The notes under the pieces were generated by a model that saw only the letters and a list, made by a program, of their open reading frames with translations, was not told the DNA's origin and did not search any database. Of a stretch of DNA of 64,000 bases, positions 58,452-64,000 are shown in pieces (position 1 is the first letter of the stretch; each line of letters begins with the position of its first letter). The translations under genes were made by a program, and so were the position numbers. Source of the DNA: Candidatus Nanoarchaeia archaeon (GTDB lineage Archaea; Nanobdellota; Nanobdellia; Woesearchaeales; WJIZ01); contig JANQND010000002.1 of assembly GCA_028279765.1 (NCBI GenBank), positions 1 through 64,000 of the forward strand, written 5' to 3'.

Positions 58452-59984
58452 CTATTTCATCCACGCTTTCATTTCACGTAATTGCTTCAAATCATTTTTA
58501 TACAATTCACGAATATCAGAAATATTCCAATACTCTGAGATAATTCTTCCAAGCCCAAGGCCCCAGGCAAGCACCGGAACTTCTTTTCCCATCAACGGTT
58601 TCGTGACCTCTGCCCGAAAAACACCACATCCGCCAAGCTCAATCCATTTTTTCGTTACCGGATGCAGAACCTCTATCTCTGCCGAAGGCTCGGTATAGCC
58701 AAAATGCCCCGGGCGAATCCGCACATCAGGATACCCCATCTTCGTAAAAAACTCCCGTAAGTATCCCTTCAGGTGAGTAAAATTCGCATCAGGATCAACC
58801 ACGATTCCTTCTACCTGATAAAACTCAAATAAATGCTTGGGGTCAAGCGATTCATTACGAAAAACCTTCCCCACAGAAAAAAATTTCGAAGGGATCTGCG
58901 AATCCCTCAATCGGGCAATAGTCTGTGCAGAAAGTACTGTCGTATGCGTTCGCAGCAAGTTCTCTTTGGCAACATCAGGTGACCACTTCCCGCCCCAGCC
59001 GGAGCTTCCGGTATCCCCTCCATTCTCATGCACATCTTTGATTTTTTTAGCAATAGGGGGCAAAGTACCTGATGCAGGATCCTTAATATAAAACGTATCC
59101 TGTTCCTCACGAGCAGGATGATCCTGCGGAACAAACAGGCTGTCCAGATCCCAAAAACTCGTCTGAACCATGTTTCCGCTCATTTCCTCAAATCCCATCT
59201 CCAGCCAGATTTTTCGGATATAATCCACTGCCTGGCTCACGAAATGCCGCTTGCCACCTGAAATCGCAGGAACATTGATAGAAACATCATACTCTCTGAA
59301 TGTCTTTCCTTTCCACTTGCCGGTCTTCAGCATAGAGGAAGTTAATTTATCTTCAACTTTGCCGGAAACTTTTACCGTCTTCAGTTTTTTTCCAAGGTCA
59401 GTGAGTGTAATAATTTTCTGTGAGCTAACATTCAGCGCAACAATGCCCTTTCTTTTCTTCAACTCAGAAAAAGCAAACTTTTCTTCCTCAGCAAGCGAAG
59501 AAGGGTCAAGGGGAAATTTTTTCTTCAGAAACTTCTCCTCCAGCGTCTCCTTTGAAACCAAACCCTTACCAGCATCAGTAAGAGAAATCATCATTTCTTT
59601 TTCTTTAGAAATATCAATCGCAGCCTTTCGTTTAAGCAGCCCAATGCAGATATTCACTTCCGCAGAATCCAGCCCTGCTTTCTTGCTAATCTGAGAGATT
59701 CCTAAAGGAGTAGAACTCAGTGCAGACAAAAACCTACGCTCAGGAAGACCCTTTTTCTGATAATCAGTACCATTCTTCCCTAATTCAATTAATTCTTTTT
59801 TCTCATCAGTAATGGATAATGCTTTCCTATTCGAAAGCCACTGCAAAGCCCGCATAGCCTCCACAATACTCAATTTGGATTTCTGCGCAAGCTCAGCAAG
59901 GGACATTCCTGTAGCTAAATACGGCACTACCTTGCGCTCAAGAGGATGTAGATTTTTTGCAATATTCTGAATATCCGAACTCAT
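58452..59984 (-). CDS. pheS: Phenylalanyl-tRNA synthetase alpha subunit
   Basis: The track starts at 60005, but ATG at 59984 (MSSDIQNIAKNLHPLERKVVPYLATG) is better placed, about 26 nt after the TATA box CTTTTAAAG (about 60007-60015). The 510-aa archaeal PheS has an N-terminal winged-helix region (residues ~1-190), then the class II catalytic core: ISGGKRHFVSQAVDYIRKIWLEMGFEE, FWDLDSLFVPQDHPAREEQDTFY, LLRTHTTVLSAQTIARL and the C-terminal motif 3 GLGLGRI. The enzyme makes Phe-tRNA with PheT. Confidence 0.96.
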   Translation of the reverse strand: MSSDIQNIAKNLHPLERKVVPYLATGMSLAELAQKSKLSIVEAMRALQWLSNRKALSITDEKKELIELGKNGTDYQKKGLPERRFLSALSSTPLGISQISKKAGLDSAEVNICIGLLKRKAAIDISKEKEMMISLTDAGKGLVSKETLEEKFLKKKFPLDPSSLAEEEKFAFSELKKRKGIVALNVSSQKIITLTDLGKKLKTVKVSGKVEDKLTSSMLKTGKWKGKTFREYDVSINVPAISGGKRHFVSQAVDYIRKIWLEMGFEEMSGNMVQTSFWDLDSLFVPQDHPAREEQDTFYIKDPASGTLPPIAKKIKDVHENGGDTGSSGWGGKWSPDVAKENLLRTHTTVLSAQTIARLRDSQIPSKFFSVGKVFRNESLDPKHLFEFYQVEGIVVDPDANFTHLKGYLREFFTKMGYPDVRIRPGHFGYTEPSAEIEVLHPVTKKWIELGGCGVFRAEVTKPLMGKEVPVLAWGLGLGRIISEYWNISDIRELYKNDLKQLREMKAWMK

Positions 59985-60006
59985 CTGTACGTACTGATAT
60001 TTCACT

Positions 60007-60015
60007 TCACTTTAA
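60007..60015 (-). promoter_or_regulatory. TATA box of pheS-pheT
   Basis: CTTTTAAAG on the minus strand lies 23-31 nt before the ATG at 59984, giving a leaderless start for pheS. Confidence 0.6.
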
Positions 60016-60042
60016 AAGATTAACTTTCAAATCAGTTAGTTA

Positions 60043-60176
60043 GGCAACAACAATGGCGTAGGCGAGCTTAGTCTCTAAGCTCGAAATTTTGCCTGCGGCA
60101 AAATTGGCCTACCTGCCATTATTGTTGTTGCCGTACGAAAACATAACAACTCTCCACATATCTATATTATTGTTGC
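60043..60176. repeat. Branched inverted-repeat element (three-arm structure)
   Basis: GGCAACAACAATGGC (60043-60057) pairs with GCCATTATTGTTGTTGCC (60115-60132) apart from a 3-base ATT insertion, and GTAGGC (60058-60063) pairs with GCCTAC (60107-60112). Inside are two perfect hairpins: GAGCTTAG-TCT-CTAAGCTC (60064-60082) and AATTTTGCC-TGC-GGCAAAATT (60085-60105). Together they fold as a stem with two inner arms. A further partial copy of the outer arm, ATTATTGTTGCC, lies at about 60166-60176. No ORF or known RNA fits. It lies upstream of the pheS promoter and after the end of tyrA. It may be a small repeat element, a structured RNA or a terminator. Confidence 0.75.
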
Positions 60177-60198
60177 CAAAAAAATAATAAACAATCTT

Positions 60199-61071
60199 TT
60201 ATGTACTATCCAATTGGTCAATAAACAACTCACCCTTCTTCCTTTTCTTCTTTGCAAGGGTTTCAATAATATAGTCACTATATTCCTGCGCCTCATCCTT
60301 AAATTCGCCTAAATAATTAGCACCTACCATAAAATAATCAATAAACCCGTCAACATCCTTCTTCTTAATGACAGAATACAACTCCTTGCAGGTGTCCATA
60401 TACGTCTTAATCGCCTTTTCACTATACGGGTTATGCGTTCCGATATGCGCATACAGGTGCGGCTCCTGATTCAAAATTCGGCCAACCATATCCATACGCA
60501 GCTTATAGATAGGAGAGCCGAAGTCCTCGCTCTCCATCACATCAATATCCAGCTCCTTCAATACGTGGCTCATAGTAATCGAGCTAAAATGAGTAACTGC
60601 CTGTACTACCGACATCATCTTATCATGCTTTTGTGCAGAAGTAACCTTGATTTTCGCTCCTTCTTTCAAGAAAAGAGAAGTAAGCCACCCCTGCCATTTA
60701 TTGCCGCGACCGGGACAAATCACCATGGTTTGGTTTCGCATGCTCGATACACTCGGGCCAAACACCGGATGAAGCCCGAGCACCTCAGAAGGGGAATGTT
60801 CAAGCATCAACTCAATAGGCTCTTCCTTAATAGAAGTCAAGTCTGTCAATAACGCATCAGATCGAACATGAGGAGCTATACGCTTGATCACAGACTCCAA
60901 AGCATCCATGGGAACAGAAATAATCACCACATCTCCCTTTGCTGCAGCCTCTTCCATAGAAACAGCAGTTTTTCGGCCGCTCAGAATAACCGTGCAGCCG
61001 TGTCGCTCAAAAAAATGCTTAAACCATTGACCCATTGCACCGGTCCCGCCAATAATGCTTATCGTAGTCAT
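60199..61071 (-). CDS. tyrA: Prephenate dehydrogenase
   Basis: A 290-aa protein. ISIIGGTGAMGQWFKHFFERHG is the NAD-binding start, then GDVVIISVPMDA, LTDLTSIKEEPIELM and GLHPVFGPS, the TyrA substrate motif, and AVTHFSSITMSHVL with the His of catalysis. No chorismate mutase domain is fused. The enzyme makes 4-hydroxyphenylpyruvate from prephenate in tyrosine synthesis. It overlaps aroA by 4 bp and ends the shikimate operon. Confidence 0.92.
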   Translation of the reverse strand: MTTISIIGGTGAMGQWFKHFFERHGCTVILSGRKTAVSMEEAAAKGDVVIISVPMDALESVIKRIAPHVRSDALLTDLTSIKEEPIELMLEHSPSEVLGLHPVFGPSVSSMRNQTMVICPGRGNKWQGWLTSLFLKEGAKIKVTSAQKHDKMMSVVQAVTHFSSITMSHVLKELDIDVMESEDFGSPIYKLRMDMVGRILNQEPHLYAHIGTHNPYSEKAIKTYMDTCKELYSVIKKKDVDGFIDYFMVGANYLGEFKDEAQEYSDYIIETLAKKKRKKGELFIDQLDST

Positions 61072-62339
61072 TCTTCAATCCGAAAGGAACACCCCAATGC
61101 ATTCATTTTGGAAACAAACAAAGGAAATGTAACATCAAGAGCATCAGCATTTTTAATACTAGTGATTCCGCTTGCGCCAAGCCCTGCACAGCCCAGTGCC
61201 ATAATTGCCCGATGGTCCAGATGGCCATCAACGGAAGTACCAACCAAAGAAGATTTCCGAACAACTAGCCCATCTTCTCTCTCTTCAATCTGAGCACCAA
61301 GTTTTCGAAGCTCAGAGCACATAACCGAAATCCGGTCCGTCTCCTTAATGCGCGCCTGCGCAACATTTATCAATCGGGTCTCGCCGGAAGCAAAGCATCC
61401 CAAAACCGCCATCACCGGCAGCAGATCAGGCGTATCATTCAGATCCATCTCAACGCCTTTAAGCGAAGAAGGCGTAACAGCAAGTGAACCATCAACCCAC
61501 CGTATATCAGCTCCCATTTGCTGCAAAAAAGAAATTATTCGCTTATCACCCTGCGAATCATCAGGATCAAGACCTGAAAAAGTAAGTGATGAGCCCGTAA
61601 CCAAAGCAGCACACAGAGGAAACGCAGCAGAAGACCAGTCTGCAGGGATTGTTTTCGAAAACCCGGGATACGATTGCCCTCCGCTCACAGAAAACGTCGT
61701 TAAATGTTTGTGAGAGTAAGCAATATTCAACTCATCCAACCATCCTAACGTCATCTCCACATACGGCTTCTCATGCAAATCAGTAACCGTAATCACTGTA
61801 TCATCTGAAAGTAACGGAGCAACCATCAGCAAACTCGTCAGATACTGTGACGTCTTTCCTGAAACCGTAACCTCTTCACCTCTTAAAGGACCCCCTACTT
61901 TCAGAGGAGCGCAGCCATTCCCCTTAACGCTCTTAGCAGCTCCTCCTAACGACTCCAACGCATCAAGCAAAGGCTGCATAGGACGGGATCGAAGAGACTC
62001 ATCTCCATCTAATCTTGTAGTCCCAGGACCCAACGCAGCAATGGAGCTAAATATGCGAAGCGATGTTCCGGAATTGCCAAGGTCAATGGAATCAACTGAA
62101 TTAATGTCCTTTCCAACACCAGTACATTCCCATTTATTTCCTCTCTTACTTACCTTCAACCCTAAAGCCTGAGCAGCAAACAAAGCAGACAAAGTATCTG
62201 CAGACTCCAAGGGGTTATGAATAACAGACTTCTCAGAACTCAGCAAAGCAAATGCAAGTGCTCGGATAGTGTGCGATTTAGACGAAGGTATAGCAATAGA
62301 TCCACTAAGACCAGAGGTCTTCTCCACAGCAAGTTTCAT
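61068..62339 (-). CDS. aroA: 3-phosphoshikimate 1-carboxyvinyltransferase (EPSP synthase)
   Basis: A 423-aa enzyme of standard length. SIAIPSSKSHTIRALAFALLS is the first substrate loop, SIDLGNSGTSLRIFSSIAALGPG the second, DGDESLRSRPMQPLLDAL and VSGKTSQYLTSLLMVAPLL follow, and RIKETDRISVMCSELRKLGAQIEE and GHLDHRAIMALGCAGLGASG are near the end. It joins shikimate-3-phosphate and PEP. Overlaps aroC upstream by 4 bp. Confidence 0.96.
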   Translation of the reverse strand: MKLAVEKTSGLSGSIAIPSSKSHTIRALAFALLSSEKSVIHNPLESADTLSALFAAQALGLKVSKRGNKWECTGVGKDINSVDSIDLGNSGTSLRIFSSIAALGPGTTRLDGDESLRSRPMQPLLDALESLGGAAKSVKGNGCAPLKVGGPLRGEEVTVSGKTSQYLTSLLMVAPLLSDDTVITVTDLHEKPYVEMTLGWLDELNIAYSHKHLTTFSVSGGQSYPGFSKTIPADWSSAAFPLCAALVTGSSLTFSGLDPDDSQGDKRIISFLQQMGADIRWVDGSLAVTPSSLKGVEMDLNDTPDLLPVMAVLGCFASGETRLINVAQARIKETDRISVMCSELRKLGAQIEEREDGLVVRKSSLVGTSVDGHLDHRAIMALGCAGLGASGITSIKNADALDVTFPLFVSKMNALGCSFRIEE

Positions 62340-63400
62340 GATATCAGCTTTTGTGCAAAAAGGGCATCAACAAGAGTAATCGCGGTCATGCTCTCTATCA
62401 CCGGAACCATGCGCGGACATAAACAGGGGTCATGTCGCCCCTGCACGGAAATATTTTTCCGCTTGCCGTTCACGTCAATCGTTGATTGCTCTTTGCCAAT
62501 AGAAGAAGGGGGTTTAATTGCAGCACGAAACACAATCTGCTCCCCGTTAGAAATGCCGCCGGAAATACCGCCGGCATTATTTGTCTTCAAATGCACCTTT
62601 CCTTTTTCACCGATATCAAACTCATCATTATTCTCTGAGCCTTTAAGTACCGCTGACCCAAAGCCCATGCCAAACTCAATACTTTTGACCGCACCAATAG
62701 AAACAATAGCGTGCGATAGCTTTGCATCAAGCTTTTCAAAAACAGGATCGCCTAAACCTATCGGGCAACTATTCACCACGCACTCCACAATGCCCCCCAA
62801 AGAATCACCTTCTTCCTTTGCTTTCTCAATCTCAGAGAGCATCAGTTTAGCAGCATTCTTATCCGGACATCGAACAGGATTTTTCTCAATCACCTTATAA
62901 TCAATCGTCTCTGCTTTGACCTCGTGCACCTGTAAAGTATACGCGATTACACGAATATCATGCAGTGATAAAATTTTCTTTGCAATTGCGCCCGCAGCGA
63001 CACGAGCCAAAGTCTCGCGACCTGACTGACGACCGCCTCCGCGATAATCCCTGTGGCCATATTTTTTTTGAAAAGTATAGTCCGCATGACCAGGCCGATA
63101 CAAATCCTTGATATGCTTATATGCAAAAGGGTCTGCATCCTTATTATACACAACCAAACAAATAGGAGAGCCGATTGTTTTGTCCTCAAAAATTCCGCAA
63201 AGAATCTCTACCTTATCTTTTTCGGAGCGGGAAGTCGTTGCTTTGCTCTGTCCTGGTCTCCTGCGATCTAATTCCTTTTGAATCTCCTGCTTCTTCAAAG
63301 AAATCCCAGCAGGAACACCGTCAATCACTACTCCAACAGCTGGGCCATGCGATTCGCCAAACGTAGTAACCCGAAAAAATCGTCCGAATGTATTACTCAT
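62336..63400 (-). CDS. aroC: Chorismate synthase
   Basis: A 354-aa enzyme. FGRFFRVTTFGESHGPAVGVVIDGVPAG is the first family signature, RRPGQSKATTSRSEKDKVEILCGIFEDKTIGSPI the FMN-binding part, HRDYRGGGRQSGRETLARVAAGAIAKKIL the second signature, and the C-terminal GRHDPCLCPRMVPVIESMTAITLVDAL the third. It forms chorismate with reduced FMN. It starts 17 bp after the aroK stop. Confidence 0.96.
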   Translation of the reverse strand: MSNTFGRFFRVTTFGESHGPAVGVVIDGVPAGISLKKQEIQKELDRRRPGQSKATTSRSEKDKVEILCGIFEDKTIGSPICLVVYNKDADPFAYKHIKDLYRPGHADYTFQKKYGHRDYRGGGRQSGRETLARVAAGAIAKKILSLHDIRVIAYTLQVHEVKAETIDYKVIEKNPVRCPDKNAAKLMLSEIEKAKEEGDSLGGIVECVVNSCPIGLGDPVFEKLDAKLSHAIVSIGAVKSIEFGMGFGSAVLKGSENNDEFDIGEKGKVHLKTNNAGGISGGISNGEQIVFRAAIKPPSSIGKEQSTIDVNGKRKNISVQGRHDPCLCPRMVPVIESMTAITLVDALFAQKLIS

Positions 63401-63417
63401 ATCCTCATCGCCTCAAC

Positions 63418-63930
63418 CTAAAAATGAGCAGCAATCTCATCTGCAATCTGCTGTGCTGACCTCCCATGTGCAACAACAGTAACGTCTGCTGCCTGCTCAT
63501 ACAGAGGCGATCGCTCCTTAAAAAGCTTTTCAAAGCGATCAGGTGCGTCTGCACCTGAAAACAGGGACGTCTTTAACTGGGTAATGCGATCAAATAAGAC
63601 CGATTTTTCTTCCTTAATATATACGACAGTACCTAAAGAACGAATGAGTTCACGGCTCTTCAAAAGAGAAAGGGAACCCCCTCCTACTGCAATAACACAA
63701 TTGTCCCTTTCCTTCATCGACTCCAAGGCAGTAAACTCAAGCTCCCGAAAATAGTTCTCTCCATGCCTGGAATAAATCTCCTGAAAAGGAATTTTCCTGC
63801 CATGCTCTCTCTGATACAATTGTTCAATGACCATGTCCAAATCAATGAATTCCATCTTCTGCAGGCGAGCAAGAAGGGAACCTACCGTCGATTTTCCCAC
63901 AGCCTTAAATCCGATCAAAACAATATTCAT
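63418..63930 (-). CDS. aroK: Shikimate kinase, bacterial P-loop type
   Basis: The track start at 63996 is too long; MNIVLIGFKAVGKSTVGSLLA gives the start at 63930, overlapping the upstream stop (TAATG). The 170-aa protein has the Walker A loop GFKAVGKST, the substrate motifs FIDLD and YFRELEFTALE, and VIAVGGGS, all AroK features. Many archaea use an unrelated GHMP-type shikimate kinase instead, so this P-loop type suggests transfer from bacteria. It phosphorylates shikimate for AroA. Confidence 0.92.
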   Translation of the reverse strand: MNIVLIGFKAVGKSTVGSLLARLQKMEFIDLDMVIEQLYQREHGRKIPFQEIYSRHGENYFRELEFTALESMKERDNCVIAVGGGSLSLLKSRELIRSLGTVVYIKEEKSVLFDRITQLKTSLFSGADAPDRFEKLFKERSPLYEQAADVTVVAHGRSAQQIADEIAAHF

Positions 63931-64000
63931 TATTCCACCATATACTGCAGGACGCAGTCTTCCATAAACAGAGGGTCTGCTTTTTTCCCGGTCCACAGCG
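63930..64000 (-). CDS. C-terminal end of a shikimate dehydrogenase-like protein, truncated by window edge
   Basis: On the minus strand from the window edge the frame reads LWTGKKADPLFMEDCVLQYMVE, then TAA at 63930-63932, sharing its last base with the aroK start (TAATG). WTGKxA(D/P) near the C-terminus is typical of AroE. Only 22 residues are visible, so the call rests on this motif and on its place before aroK in a shikimate operon. Confidence 0.6.
   Translation of the reverse strand, partial: LWTGKKADPLFMEDCVLQYMVE

Noticed and set aside
1-64000. CRISPR arrays, tRNA genes, transposases
   Set aside because: I scanned for regularly spaced repeats, T-loop-like GGTTCGA stretches and DDE or HUH motifs and found none that I could support; a tRNAscan or IS search would settle this.

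Overview
The window looks like a piece of a DPANN-type archaeal chromosome, most like Woesearchaeota or Pacearchaeota; the phylum is inferred. Evidence for Archaea: the order of the S10-spc ribosomal operon (uL3 to uL15, then SecY), eukaryote-like proteins (eS4, eL32, eL19, eL34, eL14, SUI1/eIF1, Rpp29), archaeal-type PheS/PheT, and TATA boxes of the form TTTAAATA or TTTATAAAT about 26 nt before many start codons, which implies many leaderless mRNAs. A single-chain primase (PriS fused to a PriL-like C-terminus) and a solitary 5S rRNA gene point to a reduced DPANN-like genome.

Region 1 (1-31.9 kb) is a large surface-glycan locus. It holds nucleotidyltransferases, SDR epimerases/dehydratases, two UDP-glucose dehydrogenases, GT2 and GT4 glycosyltransferases, GT39/GT-C membrane glycosyltransferases, a flippase, two LPG_synthase_TM-type membrane proteins, three methyltransferases, a radical SAM/SPASM enzyme, an FrhB-like redox protein and a GDPD-family phosphodiesterase. 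Two sugar routes can be read. One is NTP to UDP-glucose to UDP-glucuronate to UDP-xylose (29786-31912). The other is a CDP-glucose / 3,6-dideoxyhexose-type route with RfbF and an RfbH (E1) that keeps its exact iron-sulfur and active-site signature (16820-22307). A RuBisCO-like protein lacking several catalytic residues is translationally coupled to a nucleotidyltransferase (1953-3934).

Region 2 (31.9-36.9 kb) holds a ribbon-helix-helix/nucleotidyltransferase fusion divergent from ugd, a 5S rRNA gene on the minus strand that is absent from the ORF track, a cysteine-containing membrane protein, a coiled-coil/GNAT-like protein and the fused primase.

Region 3 (36.9-51.7 kb) is the S10-spc ribosomal superoperon with SUI1, Rpp29, SecY and an EMC3/YidC-like insertase. 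Many of its proteins carry Lys/Ala/Glu-rich C-terminal tails. The tail of the operon (eL34, eL14) is separated from the rest by a 2.2-kb AT-rich island (51.7-53.9 kb) with an SDH/SppA-like protease, a ribbon-helix-helix regulator and three small membrane proteins. The adenylate kinase and cytidylate kinase genes often found here are missing.

Region 4 (54.7-64 kb) holds a hypothetical protein, a YceI-like lipoprotein, a PadR regulator divergent from a 56-aa Cys-Cys protein with two palindromic operator candidates, pheS-pheT, a branched inverted-repeat element, and a shikimate/tyrosine operon (aroE end, aroK, aroC, aroA, tyrA). I saw no tRNA gene, CRISPR array, transposase or replication origin.
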